64,000 bases of DNA from Mycolicibacterium sphagni (lineage in GTDB: Bacteria; Actinomycetota; Actinomycetes; Mycobacteriales; Mycobacteriaceae), in contig NZ_NOZR01000001.1 of the NCBI RefSeq assembly GCF_002250655.1, forward strand, positions 341,134-405,133. The letters run 5' to 3'. Shown piece after piece: positions 9,718-19,491 of the stretch. Numbering within the stretch: the first letter of the stretch is position 1; each line of letters begins with the position of its first letter. Position numbers and translations under genes: made by a program. Below the pieces are notes generated by a model. That model was not told where the DNA came from, did not search any database, and saw only the letters and a list, made by a program, of their open reading frames with translations.

Positions 9718-10332
9718 ATGAGATTGCGCAGGGTGACAGGACAGGTGGCGGCCGTGCTGGCCGCGGCGCTGGTGGTGGCGATCGCGGGGTGCTCGGATAA
9801 TGCGAAGCCGGCCGCCGTGGCATGCGCCGAGGTGTCGGTGCCCATGGTCGACATCCCCACTCGAACCGACCAGGAGCCACGGCTGCGGCTGCCGCAGCCG
9901 CAGGACTGGGAACGCACCACCAAACTGGACTCCGACACCATCCGGTTCGCGCTGCGCAACGAGAAGCTCACCGATCGGGGCTTCACCCCTAACGCCGTCG
10001 TCACGCTGCAGAAGGTGGGCTCCGACCTGGGCAAGCCGCAGCAGATTCTCGACGCACAGAACCAGCAGCTGGTGGCCAAACTTAAAGTCAAGGACCTGAA
10101 GACCAATCCGACGCAGGTGTGCGGGTCGACTGCGCAGTCGACCACCTACACCGCGCCGGCGATGGGCAAGATCCCGGCCCGCAGCGCGACCTCACTGGCT
10201 GTGGTCTACCAGGCCGGCGACGTCAACTACGTCACCACGCTTACGGTGCAGACGATCAAACCTGACGACCCTACCTACGCCGCGGACTCCGCGACGATCC
10301 TCAAAGGATTCCAAGTACTTTCGCCTAAATAG
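9718..10332 (+). CDS. LpqN/LpqT-type mycobacterial lipoprotein
   Basis: 204 residues. Signal peptide with lipobox VAIAGC puts the acylated cysteine at about residue 25; the mature protein would sit on the outer face of the membrane. The remainder (WERTTKLDSDTIRFALRN ... NAVVTLQKVGSDL ... TTLTVQTIKPDD) resembles the LpqN/LpqT domain of exported mycobacterial lipoproteins, whose role is poorly defined. Start ATG 9718 has GGAGG just upstream. Its stop overlaps that of the convergent HxlR gene by 8 bases. Confidence 0.8.
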   Translation: MRLRRVTGQVAAVLAAALVVAIAGCSDNAKPAAVACAEVSVPMVDIPTRTDQEPRLRLPQPQDWERTTKLDSDTIRFALRNEKLTDRGFTPNAVVTLQKVGSDLGKPQQILDAQNQQLVAKLKVKDLKTNPTQVCGSTAQSTTYTAPAMGKIPARSATSLAVVYQAGDVNYVTTLTVQTIKPDDPTYAADSATILKGFQVLSPK

Positions 10333-11281
10333 CGGCGGTGCTGACCTGGCCGCCGCTCAATCGTTCGGCGCACCGGTCGCAGGCCAGTTCGCCAGTGAAG
10401 CCCGCGCCGCAGTCGTGGTGGGTCATCACGACCGCTGGGCCTTCGGGCGCTTGGAACCACCACTGGGCCCATTGCAGGGCGGCCGCCAGCACCGGGAAGA
10501 ATGCCAGCCCCTTCTCGGTGAGCAGGTAGGCGGCCCGCTCCGGGCCCGACCGCTCGGTCGGTGACGTGGTGAACACGCCGATGTGGCAGAAGGTCTGTAG
10601 CCGCTCGGCCAGCAGGCTGGGTGGGGCGCCGAGCTGGTTCTGAAAGTCGGTGAATCGCGTCGTTCCCAGGAATGCCGCCACCAGAAGCGCTGCAGCCCAG
10701 CGGTTTCCGAGGATGCTCATGGTTTCCGGGAACAATCCGGCATGGCGTTCGGTGGTGTCGGACTCCGAACGGCGTCGCGTCGTCGCGGCCGGCGCCGACC
10801 GTGCCCACGTTCCGCTTGGGCCGAGGCTCAATGCCACTTCGGCGCCGGTGACCACGCCCTGACACGTATTGCAGCGCAACAAGGGTGTGAAGTGTGATCC
10901 GCAAGCCGCATGGCGCATGGCGGGCAGTGTTTCCCGATGCCCGGTGACCCAGTTGCGTTCCCACTGCCAGATGGACAGCAGTGCCGGCCACAGCGATCGC
11001 CCGCGGCCGGTGATCAGATACTCGGTGCGCGCCCGGGTGGAGGCATGGACCCTTCGAGTCAGCAGGCCGTCACTGACCAGGGTCCGCAGCCGGTTGGTCA
11101 ACACGGAATTCGAGATCGGCAATCGCGCCATGAACTGGCTGTACCGGCTGGCGCCGAGCAGTGCTTGCTGGACGATGAGCAGGTTCCATTCGTCGCCGAG
11201 CAGGCCGAGCATCCGACCGATGGCATTAGGGCTGTCTGGCGCCAACACGGTAGGCGTCTCGGCAGGCACGGTCTCGACCAC
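10325..11281 (-). CDS. Tandem HxlR-family transcriptional regulator
   Basis: 318 residues with two HxlR winged-helix units. Unit 1 (about 20-110) has IGRMLGLLGDEWNLLIVQQ ... SNSVLTNRLRTLVSDGLLTRR. Unit 2 (about 185-270) has ETMSILGNRWAAALLVAAFLG ... SLLAERLQTFCHIGVFTT. Each is followed by a short Cys/His segment (CGSHFTPLLRCNTC; HDCGAGFTGELACDRC) that could bind zinc. HxlR proteins usually dimerise; here two copies are fused. GTG start overlaps the stop of the upstream carotenoid oxygenase by one base, so it is the last gene of a three-gene operon and may regulate it. Confidence 0.85.
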   Translation of the reverse strand: MVETVPAETPTVLAPDSPNAIGRMLGLLGDEWNLLIVQQALLGASRYSQFMARLPISNSVLTNRLRTLVSDGLLTRRVHASTRARTEYLITGRGRSLWPALLSIWQWERNWVTGHRETLPAMRHAACGSHFTPLLRCNTCQGVVTGAEVALSLGPSGTWARSAPAATTRRRSESDTTERHAGLFPETMSILGNRWAAALLVAAFLGTTRFTDFQNQLGAPPSLLAERLQTFCHIGVFTTSPTERSGPERAAYLLTEKGLAFFPVLAAALQWAQWWFQAPEGPAVVMTHHDCGAGFTGELACDRCAERLSGGQVSTAAI

Positions 11282-12798
11282 TACAGTCCGATCGCCTCGG
11301 CGGCCGAATCGCTGGTATGCCAGTGGCGCAGCGCGTCACCGGCCACCCACGTGGAGTGGGTGCCGCTGGAAATTCGTTCCGGTAGTTGAAGTTTGCAGAC
11401 CGGCCCGTCGGACAACCGGGCGGCGTCGAACACCAGGCAGTACGAGGCGTCCGCGGTCATGTCGGTGGTCAGGGTGACCAGGTACCCGTCGTCCTCGGTC
11501 CGGCTGCCGACGCGTGGGGCCATAGCCGTCTCGCTGCCGTAGACACCGTCGGCGAATGCGTAACGTTGTTCGGTGCCGGTGTGAACATCGTGGCGGACCA
11601 GGCCGTCGAATAAGAACCAGCCCGGCTTGCCGGTGGCCGCGTAGGTGTAGCGGTACGGCTCGCCTTGATAGCCGGAGTTGATCATGCCGAACTCGGTGAT
11701 GCTGTCCGACAACGGTTCTTCGGTGAGCCCGCCCGTGACGAGGTTGAGGCGCCAGCGATGCAGTCTGGCCTGCATCCGGTCCAGTGCGAGGAAGCGGAAC
11801 GCACGCTGCCACTTGGTGCCGGTACCGTTATCGGTCGGCTCGGGGTCACCCTGGAAGAACCCGTCCAGCACGATCTCGTCGCCGTCCTCGTAGGCGTTGA
11901 CGAAGTGCAGCACGAATGTGGGGTCGGCTTCGAACCACTGGATGTCGGTGGTGGAGCCGCGTCGGGGGAGCACCGCGAACCGGGACGGCATATCCCGGTG
12001 GAAGCGAGCCACGTGCGCATCGCGCTCCAGCATCTCCGGATCCCAGAACAACGGAAAGTCGTTGAGAATCACGTAGTTTCGGGTGAACGCCATGTCATGG
12101 GGCAGCCGTGGGCCCGGTAGCGGGACATCGGTGTAGTGCACGAGGTCGTTGTTTGCGTCGACCACCCCATAGTGCATGTAGGGCGCAGACTTGGAGTAGT
12201 TGAAAAACAGCATCTCTCCAGTGCGGTCGTCGACCTTCGGATGGGCCGAGACGCCCCAGTCGGCCGGGAAACCGCCGTTGAACGTCTCCTTGCCCAGCGT
12301 CTGCGCGGAGTACGGGTCGACGCGATAGAGGTCACCGCATTGGTAGAAGCTCGTCAGCGCGGTGCCGCGATGCACGATGACGTCTGTGCTGGAGGCGTCC
12401 TTCATCAGGGTGCGCGCACCCCAGCCGTAGTCCACCTTCGCCAGCGGCAGCGGTTCGGCCAGCCCCGGCCAGAGCGGGCCACCGGCGGCGTTCTCAGCCT
12501 CGAAGCCATCAGTGCGGACAAAACGGTTGCGGTAGAACGCTTTTCCATCGCGGAAGCCGACGATGTGCAGCATGCCGTCACCGTCGAAGGGGTGGTACGC
12601 CTTCAGCGCCGGGTGCAGCGGGTTCTCGGTGTTGCGCAGATAGACGCCATCGAGGTCGGTGGGAATCTCGCCGTCGACGACGGTGAGGTCGTCGGCGCGC
12701 CACTCAGTGTTCTGGGGTCGCCACGGCCCGGTGCGGTAGGGGTGGTCGTCGTCCTCGGGCAGCGTGCTGAGGAATTTGCCGACGATCTCAGTGTCCAT
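11281..12798 (-). CDS. Carotenoid/stilbene cleavage oxygenase (RPE65 family)
   Basis: 505 residues, full length for the family. Four iron-ligand histidines fall in the usual contexts: SAHPKVDDRTGEMLFF, PHDMAFTRNYVILNDFP, VLHFVNAYEDGDEIVLDG and the C-terminal SGTHSTWV. The FNGGFPADWGVSAHP and YMHYGVVD segments fit too. These non-haem Fe(II) dioxygenases split conjugated C=C bonds in carotenoids, apocarotenals or lignostilbenes to aldehydes. Substrate is unknown here. Overlaps the upstream thiolase by 11 bases and the downstream HxlR gene by 1. Confidence 0.9.
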   Translation of the reverse strand: MDTEIVGKFLSTLPEDDDHPYRTGPWRPQNTEWRADDLTVVDGEIPTDLDGVYLRNTENPLHPALKAYHPFDGDGMLHIVGFRDGKAFYRNRFVRTDGFEAENAAGGPLWPGLAEPLPLAKVDYGWGARTLMKDASSTDVIVHRGTALTSFYQCGDLYRVDPYSAQTLGKETFNGGFPADWGVSAHPKVDDRTGEMLFFNYSKSAPYMHYGVVDANNDLVHYTDVPLPGPRLPHDMAFTRNYVILNDFPLFWDPEMLERDAHVARFHRDMPSRFAVLPRRGSTTDIQWFEADPTFVLHFVNAYEDGDEIVLDGFFQGDPEPTDNGTGTKWQRAFRFLALDRMQARLHRWRLNLVTGGLTEEPLSDSITEFGMINSGYQGEPYRYTYAATGKPGWFLFDGLVRHDVHTGTEQRYAFADGVYGSETAMAPRVGSRTEDDGYLVTLTTDMTADASYCLVFDAARLSDGPVCKLQLPERISSGTHSTWVAGDALRHWHTSDSAAEAIGL

Positions 12799-14017
12799 CG
12801 TCTGCCGATCTGATCACGAAACTGACTGTGGTGGCGGTACTACCACCGAAATTCAGGGTGCCGAAGCGGCGCGCGCCACCGACCTGATAGTCGCCGGCGG
12901 AGGCGCTGACCTGTTTGGCGGCGTCCAGGAGCATCCGGATCCCGGATGCTCCTACCGGGTGTCCGCCGCCGATGAGGCCGCCACTCGGGTTGACCGGCAA
13001 CCGGCCGCCGATCTCGATCTCGCCGTTCTCGATCGCCTTCCACGATTCGCCGGGACCGGTCAGGCCGATGTGGTCGATGGCGAGATACTCACTCGGAGTG
13101 AAGCAGTCGTGCACCTCGATCCCGTCCAGATCGTCGAGACCGATGCCGGCCCGGCCGAAGGCGTCGTACACGGCGGCGCGAACGTGGGGCAGCACATACG
13201 GATTTGACGCGTCACGTTCGAGCTTCTGCCGCAGTCCCAGCCCCACGGTGCGGTGGCCCCAACCCTCGATCAGCCCGATCGGGCGCACGCCGGGGTGGTC
13301 GCGCAGAAAGTCGTCGTTGACCAGTACGACGCCGGCGCCGCCGTCGGTCATCTGGCTGCAGTCGTAGCGGCGGATCCGGCCCTCGGTCGGCGGATTGACG
13401 GCGTCATCCCCGCCGTGTGACACCAGATCGGGGACCTCCCAGTCCCGGGTCTGGGCGTTCGGGTTGCGTTTGGCGTTGGCGAAGTTCAGCGCGCTGATGG
13501 CGTGCAGGTGAGCATCGTCGATACCGAAGCGGCGGTCGTACTCGTCGGCGACTTCGGCGAACATCGACGGCCAGAGGAACGTGGCATCTGCACCCTCGTG
13601 GCCGGTCCAGGCCGCCGCGCCTAGGTGGGCCGCGGCGGTATCGCCGGGCACCGTCTTCTCCAGCTCCACACCGACCACGAGGGCGGTGCGGTAATGACCG
13701 GCCCGCAGATCGGCCATCGCTGCCAGCGCCGCCACGCTGCCCGACGCGCAGGCCGCCTCGTGGCGGGTCGCCGGGGTGTCCCACAGTCCCTCGTGCACGG
13801 TGGCGGGCATCGCGCCGAGGTGGCCCTGCCGGGCGAACATCTCACCGAACGCGTTGGCGACGTGCACGACGTCGATGTCGGTGGCGTCGATCATCGCTTC
13901 AGCCAGGGTGAGGTTGACGACCTCGCTGGTCAACGCCGCGTAATCACGCCCTTCGCGGGTCAGATTCCTGGCGAAATCGCTTTGGTAGCCGCCGAGGATC
14001 CAGATGTTGCCTGTCAC
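12788..14017 (-). CDS. Thiolase-superfamily acetyl-CoA acetyltransferase / SCP-x-like thiolase
   Basis: 409 residues. The nucleophile cysteine is in HEAACASGSVA (about residue 90); HDCFTPSE and GGHPVGASG give the other active-site Cys/His. The pattern with a trailing NFGGSTATTVSFV is that of the SCP-x/lipid-transfer branch of thiolases rather than the FadA branch, and such proteins often act in steroid or unusual fatty-acid breakdown. First gene of the overlapping operon thiolase - carotenoid oxygenase - HxlR. Confidence 0.85.
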   Translation of the reverse strand: MTGNIWILGGYQSDFARNLTREGRDYAALTSEVVNLTLAEAMIDATDIDVVHVANAFGEMFARQGHLGAMPATVHEGLWDTPATRHEAACASGSVAALAAMADLRAGHYRTALVVGVELEKTVPGDTAAAHLGAAAWTGHEGADATFLWPSMFAEVADEYDRRFGIDDAHLHAISALNFANAKRNPNAQTRDWEVPDLVSHGGDDAVNPPTEGRIRRYDCSQMTDGGAGVVLVNDDFLRDHPGVRPIGLIEGWGHRTVGLGLRQKLERDASNPYVLPHVRAAVYDAFGRAGIGLDDLDGIEVHDCFTPSEYLAIDHIGLTGPGESWKAIENGEIEIGGRLPVNPSGGLIGGGHPVGASGIRMLLDAAKQVSASAGDYQVGGARRFGTLNFGGSTATTVSFVIRSADDGH

Positions 14018-14229
14018 AGGCCAGAAGTTACTACAGCTAAGAGAGTGGCGGGCCGGATTGCGTAAGGTGCAGTCGATTGGGGGCGGCCCCGCCGGCTCGC
14101 GGTCTGAACCGACAGGACCTCAGTGGGCGCGGAAGTCGACCACCGTGCCCACTTGCTGCGGAGCATTACCGAACCCGTCCATCCACAAACGTCGCGTTAG
14201 TTTCCCGTAACTCGGGGAACCCCTGCATA

Positions 14230-14913
14230 GTGTCTTTGCCCAACCATGACCTGGCGCTGCGGATGGCCGAATTGGCCCGAGCGACCGCGCTGCCCCGCAA
14301 GGTCGACGAGGTGCTGGCCGGGGTGACCGAAGCCGTAACAGAAATGATCCCTGGCGTCGACACCTGCGGTGTGCTGTTGATCGGCAAGGGCGGCAAGTTC
14401 GAATCGCTTTTCGGTACTTCGGATTTGGTATACAAGCTCGACGCGCTGCAGGAGCAGTGCGGTGAAGGGCCGTGCATCGAGGCTGCCATCGACGAGCTGA
14501 TCGTGCGCACCGACGACTTCACCACCGAGCAACGCTGGCCCAAGTACAGCCGCGCGGTCGTGAAACTGGGGGTGCGCAGCGGGTTGTCGTTCAAGCTTTA
14601 CACCAGCGCGACCACGGCCGGTGCGTTGAATCTTTTCGGCCTGCAGCCGCATGCGTTCGACGCGGAGGCCGAACTGACCGGCTCGGTGCTGGCCGCCCAC
14701 GCGGCAGCGGCGATCATTGCCAGCCGGCATGGCGAGCAGCTCGAATCAGCGGTGACCACCCGCGACACCATTGGCCAGGCCAAAGGGATGATCATGGAAC
14801 GATTCAACGTCGACGCAGTGCGCGCGTTCGAGATGCTGCGTGAGCTGTCGCAGACCACGAACACCCGACTGGTCGACATCGCCCAACGGGTGATCGAGAC
14901 CCGAGGGCCGTAA
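14230..14913 (+). CDS. GAF-ANTAR RNA-binding antiterminator
   Basis: 227 residues from the GTG at 14230; the frame is open upstream to 14077 but that part looks non-coding. GAF domain at about 15-165 (GVDTCGVLLIGKGGKFESLF ... EQCGEGPCIEAAI) and C-terminal ANTAR domain (TRDTIGQAKGMIMERFNVDAVRAFEMLRELSQ). Mycobacterial GAF-ANTAR proteins bind paired RNA hairpins to prevent transcription termination in response to ligands. The next gene is a diguanylate cyclase 66 bases downstream on the same strand. Confidence 0.85.
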   Translation: MSLPNHDLALRMAELARATALPRKVDEVLAGVTEAVTEMIPGVDTCGVLLIGKGGKFESLFGTSDLVYKLDALQEQCGEGPCIEAAIDELIVRTDDFTTEQRWPKYSRAVVKLGVRSGLSFKLYTSATTAGALNLFGLQPHAFDAEAELTGSVLAAHAAAAIIASRHGEQLESAVTTRDTIGQAKGMIMERFNVDAVRAFEMLRELSQTTNTRLVDIAQRVIETRGP

Positions 14914-14979
14914 CGGGAGTGGCGGGCGTCACCGCACCGGTATCGTGGGCCTAGTTTCCGGCGCTGCGGGGGTACTTCG

Positions 14980-16110
14980 ATGATCGGTGTTGTACTCAAG
15001 CGGTGGTGGCGGCATTCCGCTCATTACGAGTGGTTGAGCGGCTACCTCGCCGATCGGGGAATGCGTGGGGCAACGCGAGCCCTGATGGCCTTCATCGCCG
15101 CCTCGATGGTGGCATGCCTGCTGGGCTTGCTGCGGTCTGCCGACGGGCCGATCGGAACGGCTCCCATCACGATGACCTGGCTGGCTATCGCGGGCGGGAT
15201 TGCGGGGGCTGCGCTGTGGGTCCTGAAGTGGCCGACGCGTCGTGAATCATTCGCTTTCGCCGTGATCACCAACGCGTCGATCGCCCTGGCTTGCCTGGCT
15301 TATCCAAGTCCACTGCCGGCGGTGACCGGGTGTATCGCCTTCGCCACGATCGGGGCGTACATCGCGTTCTTCCACACCACGGGATTGGTGCTGTACAACT
15401 TCGTCGTCGCGTCCGCTGTGGTCACGCTCGGTGCGTCCAGGCTGGCGGCGTCCGGGCATCCGGTACTGGCCGTAGTGGACTGGTGGCTCATCATCCAGAT
15501 CAATATCGCGCTGCCGTTGGCGATCCAGATCCTGGTGCGGGCTCTTGGCGTGGATCTGCTTCGCGCTGAACGTGACCCGTTGACGGGGTTGCTCGATCGG
15601 CGAACATTCCACCGTCACACGTCGAGTCTGATCGGCTCGGGCCTCGCCGTCGACGCCCATCTGGTCGTGGCGCTCATCGATCTGGATGCCTTCAAGTCCA
15701 TCAATGACCGTTATGGGCACGCGGCAGGCGACGAAGCCCTGGTGCATGTGGCGCAGGCCATCGCGGGGGCCGCCGGGGATGGGGCGGTGGTCGCGCGCAG
15801 CGGCGGCGAGGAATTCCTGGTGGCCACGACGGCACCGACGCCGGACTGCCACGAACTGGCGCAACGGTTATGCACCGCCATAGCCGAGTCGCCGGCAGGT
15901 GTAACCGCCAGTGTCGGCACTACCGCCGTCCGGCTGGGCGACGCCGATTGCCATGACAAACCGCTGGTCGACCGGCTCGTGGCCACCGCCGACTGGGCGA
16001 TGTATCGCGCTAAACGCGCGGGGGGCAACGGCTTCCGCCACCAGGACACCGATCCCATCGGCCGCCGGCCGCCCGACGCCAATGGCGGCGTGAGCCAGTC
16101 GATCGCCTAG
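14980..16110 (+). CDS. Membrane-bound GGDEF diguanylate cyclase
   Basis: 376 residues. About five to six membrane helices (33-180) form a MASE-like sensory part; then RDPLTGLLDRRTF starts the GGDEF domain. DLDAFKSINDRYGHAAGDEAL and the active-site SGGEEF are intact, so c-di-GMP synthesis from two GTP is expected. No clear RxxD inhibitory site upstream of GGEEF. No EAL domain. Confidence 0.88.
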   Translation: MIGVVLKRWWRHSAHYEWLSGYLADRGMRGATRALMAFIAASMVACLLGLLRSADGPIGTAPITMTWLAIAGGIAGAALWVLKWPTRRESFAFAVITNASIALACLAYPSPLPAVTGCIAFATIGAYIAFFHTTGLVLYNFVVASAVVTLGASRLAASGHPVLAVVDWWLIIQINIALPLAIQILVRALGVDLLRAERDPLTGLLDRRTFHRHTSSLIGSGLAVDAHLVVALIDLDAFKSINDRYGHAAGDEALVHVAQAIAGAAGDGAVVARSGGEEFLVATTAPTPDCHELAQRLCTAIAESPAGVTASVGTTAVRLGDADCHDKPLVDRLVATADWAMYRAKRAGGNGFRHQDTDPIGRRPPDANGGVSQSIA

Positions 16111-16385
16111 CGCTTCGCGTTGTCGATGAAGCGCTGAATACCGGCGTGGTCTTTGTAACCGTCGGAACCTTTGGCGTCGGAGTTCACGTCGAATCCGTAC
16201 GGGCCGAGGTATCGCGTTGCGGTGTCGGGTGATTGGTCGTTTATCACGTGAATTGCCTTGTAGGTCTTCATATGTGGCAGGCGTTGCTTGATCAGCGCGG
16301 CCTGCGCGGGCGAGGTGTCACCGTGACGTGGAGGTCGCTGCGTCAAGGCGAAGCAGGGCGGGGGCGTCTGTCGTTGGGGCGTCAC
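16107..16385 (-). CDS. Short ORF coupled to the YVTN propeller gene; unknown
   Basis: Up to 92 codons. Its ATG overlaps the stop of the propeller gene in an ATGA, which argues for translation. The first 35 residues are Pro/Gln/Arg-rich with no fold I recognise. From [13 protein letters not shown] (start 16270, 54 residues) onward it looks protein-like, with [20 protein letters not shown], and could be the tail of a once longer gene. The stop overlaps the convergent GGDEF stop. Either a small protein or a C-terminal relic. Confidence 0.35.
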   Translation of the reverse strand: MTPQRQTPPPCFALTQRPPRHGDTSPAQAALIKQRLPHMKTYKAIHVINDQSPDTATRYLGPYGFDVNSDAKGSDGYKDHAGIQRFIDNAKR

Positions 16386-18754
16386 CCCACTAGCGAGATC
16401 ACCGACACCGTCCCCACGAGGCTGTCATTGCCGAGCCCGTTGGTGACGTAGGCGGTGCCGTTGGGGGCAACGGCCACCCCAAGCGGGTTAGTGCCGACCG
16501 TGATGGGGTTACCGATGACTTCGTTGGTGGCGGTGTCGATCACCACCACCGTGGTGCCGTTGTAGTCAGCGTTGCCCGGGTCGCCGTTGTAGGTTTCGGT
16601 GACGTAGGCCAGGCTGCCGTCGGGGCTGAACGCCACCCCTTCTGGTTGACCGCCGACGTTGATGGTCTTCGTGACCTGATTGGTGGCGGTGTTGATGACC
16701 GACACCGTGCCGTTGAATGTGGTGCCAGAAGTGGTGTTGCCGTCTTCGTTGACGACGTAGGCGAGGCTGCCGGTGGGGCTGACCGCCACCCCGTCCGGCC
16801 CAACGCCGACTTGCACGTTGGCGACGACAGAGTTGGTGGCGGTATTGACCACCTCCACCTCGCCCGGCGAGTTGCCGCCTCCAGTAGGGGGTTCGGTGAC
16901 GGTGATGTAGAGCTGCTGGCCGTTGGGGCTGACCGCCACCCCCACCGGCCCGTAGTTGCCGTTGAGACCGGGGAAGCTCGCGACGGGGCCGCCGACGGCG
17001 TTGGTGGTGGTATTGATCGAGGTCACCGATTCGCCGCCCTGGTTGGCAACGTAGGCCTGGCCGGTGCTACTGGTCGTCACCCCGAGGGGGCTGTCCGCCG
17101 TCGGCCCGGTGGGATTGCCGTTGCCGACCGGGACGTTGGTCACGGCGTTGGTGGCGGTGTCGATTATCGACACCGTGCCGTTGTAAACGTCGGTGACGTA
17201 GACATCGTTGCCGGTGGTGCTGACCGCCACCCCATACGGATCGGGGTTACTGAGGGGGTTGCCGTTGCTGGCCGTGATGGGGATGTTAGTGACGACGGTG
17301 TTATACGTTGTTGTGTCGGCCGGATTGGTGTCGATCACCGACACTTGGGCGCCGCTGCCGCCGGTGTTGGTGACGTAGGCGTCGCTGCCGTCAGGGCTGA
17401 CCGCCACCCCGATCGGGAACGTGCCGACGTTGATGGTGTTGGTGACTTTAAGTTGCGCGGCGGTGATGGGGACGGTGATCGTGTCGCTGCTTGGGGGTGC
17501 GCCCGTCTTGGTGGCGGTTTCGGTGAAGCTGTCGTTCTTGGTGCCGGTCAGCTGGGCGGCCTCGGTGGGGATGTAAGTGAAGGTGCCGGTGGTGGGGTCG
17601 ACGATGACCGAGCCGTTGGTGGGGGCGGCGGTGATGCTGTAGGTGTTTGTCCCGTTGGCGAAGCTCACGGTGCCGGTCACCGCCCCAGTGGCGGACACGG
17701 TGCAGGTTGCGCCCGTGCAGGTGCCGGTGCCCTTTGCCGTGCCAGAAATGGCGGTGCTGATCTGGCCGGCCACCTTCTGGTCGCGCGTGTTGACGCTGTT
17801 GATGAAACCGGCGACCTCGTCGAAGAAGCTGCTGAAGACCTCGGGAACTTTGCCGAGAACGGACACATAAGTGCCGATTTTGTCGGCGATCCCGCCGAGG
17901 GTCCCGGTGGTTTGGGCGAAGGGGCCTGCATAGCCGTCGAGGCCGGTGACGAGGACCTTAAGCCCGGTGACGACGAGGGGGGAGGCGAGGACAGGGCGGG
18001 CGGCGATGAGGGCGAGTTCGGCCACCTCGGTGGCGGCAAGGGCGCCCTCGACGAAGGGGGCGGCGGCGACGACGGCGAGGACGCCGACGACAACGAGGCC
18101 GGTTACGGCGACACCGGCCAACAGCGGGTCGACGGGCGCGGCGGCGGGCGCGGCCGTGAGGGCGTCCGTGGTGAGGGCGGCGGCGCGAGTGGTGTCGATG
18201 CTCAGCAACGGGAACCCCCGCGTCAGCAGACTCGGCGCAGTGCTCGCAGGTGCTGGGGTTGTGGTCGTGGGCCGTGCAGCTGCCGCGGTGATTGTCCCTG
18301 CCTCGACCTTGCCGGTCGTGGCGGATGGGAACGGTGCCATAGCCTGGGCCGCGCTAGCCCTGGCGCCTGCACCGAGGGCTGTATGTGGCGCTGTCGCGGC
18401 GGCTTTCGATTCGGGGGTGCTCGCTGACACGGTGGTGGCGGTGGCTGCCGGGGTGGCCCGCAACCCTGGCTGGCTCGCCGCGCCTCCGCTGGTCGAGGAG
18501 GGGGATGCTGTCCTGAGCGACGGACTGCTGGACGCCGGCGATGCTGGGCTACTCGCGTGGGCCGATGATGACGAATCACCCCGCCCGGTGGTGTCGGCGT
18601 AGGCGATCCCGGCAGTGCTGACCAGCGCTGCGCCCACCCCGAAGGTGATCGCACCAGCCCCCAGCCAGGCGTAGGGCTCGCGGTGACGTTGCGGAGCGCG
18701 GTGGCGGCCCTTCGTGTTCCTCGACGATGTCTTCGCCTGCTGCCCACCGGCCAT
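16382..18754 (-). CDS. Secreted YVTN-type seven-bladed beta-propeller protein
   Basis: 790 residues. Start ATG 18754 has GGAGG five bases upstream. Order: basic N-terminus, hydrophobic export segment ending [10 protein letters not shown] (about 27-52), a Ser/Ala/Thr/Pro-rich stretch, an Ala/Val-rich region with a predicted hydrophobic helix (about 185-230), an Ig-like/cadherin-like segment ([18 protein letters not shown]), then seven repeats of the type [24 protein letters not shown]. Seven blades close one propeller. Mycobacteria carry several such long surface proteins; binding partner unknown. Confidence 0.85.
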   Translation of the reverse strand: MAGGQQAKTSSRNTKGRHRAPQRHREPYAWLGAGAITFGVGAALVSTAGIAYADTTGRGDSSSSAHASSPASPASSSPSLRTASPSSTSGGAASQPGLRATPAATATTVSASTPESKAAATAPHTALGAGARASAAQAMAPFPSATTGKVEAGTITAAAARPTTTTPAPASTAPSLLTRGFPLLSIDTTRAAALTTDALTAAPAAAPVDPLLAGVAVTGLVVVGVLAVVAAAPFVEGALAATEVAELALIAARPVLASPLVVTGLKVLVTGLDGYAGPFAQTTGTLGGIADKIGTYVSVLGKVPEVFSSFFDEVAGFINSVNTRDQKVAGQISTAISGTAKGTGTCTGATCTVSATGAVTGTVSFANGTNTYSITAAPTNGSVIVDPTTGTFTYIPTEAAQLTGTKNDSFTETATKTGAPPSSDTITVPITAAQLKVTNTINVGTFPIGVAVSPDGSDAYVTNTGGSGAQVSVIDTNPADTTTYNTVVTNIPITASNGNPLSNPDPYGVAVSTTGNDVYVTDVYNGTVSIIDTATNAVTNVPVGNGNPTGPTADSPLGVTTSSTGQAYVANQGGESVTSINTTTNAVGGPVASFPGLNGNYGPVGVAVSPNGQQLYITVTEPPTGGGNSPGEVEVVNTATNSVVANVQVGVGPDGVAVSPTGSLAYVVNEDGNTTSGTTFNGTVSVINTATNQVTKTINVGGQPEGVAFSPDGSLAYVTETYNGDPGNADYNGTTVVVIDTATNEVIGNPITVGTNPLGVAVAPNGTAYVTNGLGNDSLVGTVSVISLVG

Positions 18755-18855
18755 GTCGGCCTCCCGCACCCGTAGTTCGGTACAAGCCGACACCTGGAAT
18801 GGCCCAGAAAATAGACGTGCACGAAAATTGGCAGGATATTGACAGATAAGTCAAA

Positions 18856-19095
18856 TTATGCAGGCTGTGGATTCCAACAAAGGTCACTTGCCCTTTGCTG
18901 GATCCGCTGAGCGGCGAACACGTTCTCAGTCCAGTGTGAACCGGGGGCTTCCAGCGGGGCGGCCGTGGTGCCCGGTAACTCGCGGAGGTCGGCCAGCATC
19001 TGCGACGCCGTGATGGACGGCGTGAGTAAATCGGAGTCATCTGCATCTTGCGGGTGGCCGATCTTCTCGTCGCTACGGCCTCGACTTCCGCGAGA
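18856..19095 (-). pseudogene. Possible 3' remnant of a coding gene just outside the element
   Basis: A 79-codon open stretch with protein-like composition (SDEKIGHPQDADDSDLL, MLADLRELPGTTAAPLEAPG, ENVFAAQRIQQRASDLCW) ends at TAA 18856 and is closed upstream by TGA at 19096-19098. It has no plausible start except an internal ATG. It may be a C-terminal fragment left by an old rearrangement near the integration site. I do not recognise it. Otherwise the 508 bases from 18755 to 19262 show nothing I can support. Confidence 0.25.
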
Positions 19096-19262
19096 TCACA
19101 CCGAGGATGTCCGTCTGAGGGTGGTCATATCCTCCAGACTGCGTGGCTGAACCGGGACAACCGAGAGACACGGGTGCAAACCGTTGAGCGACAGGAGGAT
19201 TGGGCGACGCGATCGTAGCGGGGGTTACTCAGTCGTGCTTCCGAGGTCATACAGAAAATATG

Positions 19263-19297
19263 GTGCCCCCGGCAGGATTCGAACCTGCGACACCGGC
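19263..19297. other. attL: displaced 3' half of the original tRNA-Arg gene
   Basis: Matches 29403-29437 except at 19275 (G against T) and 19285 (C against A). The two differences are the two sides of one T-stem base pair (G-C here, T-A at the right end), so both copies fold. Given integration into the tRNA 3' end, this copy should be the original chromosomal tRNA end and the right copy the one brought by the element. Confidence 0.85.
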
Positions 19298-19491
19298 AAG
19301 TATCATGGCGTACGCGAACGTCCGCAGCAGTTCGTTAATGTACTGCCACGCAACATATTAGGATGACTCCCATACGTGTGAGTCCGTCCCGATTCCGGCA
19401 GATTCGGCCGCGTTTGTATCGGGAAAGTGGAGACTTCCGCCGATGAGCTAAGGACCGTGCGGTGCTCGCTGCAGGTGGCAATGGACTTCCG

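Noticed and set aside
16646..18427. 593-codon open frame on the plus strand
   Set aside because: It is the antisense shadow of the repetitive YVTN propeller gene. Composition is Gly/Asp/Arg-biased without motifs, and the minus strand has a ribosome site, signal peptide and seven regular blades.
18914..18927. GCGAACACGTTCTC as a KstR site
   Set aside because: Core AACACGTT is right, but the outer T and A of TnnAACnnGTTnnA are missing and no gene start is near.
19305..19330. Possible LexA (SOS) box GAAC...GTTC near the left attachment site
   Set aside because: The spacing between half-sites is ten bases rather than four, and no promoter or gene start lies near.
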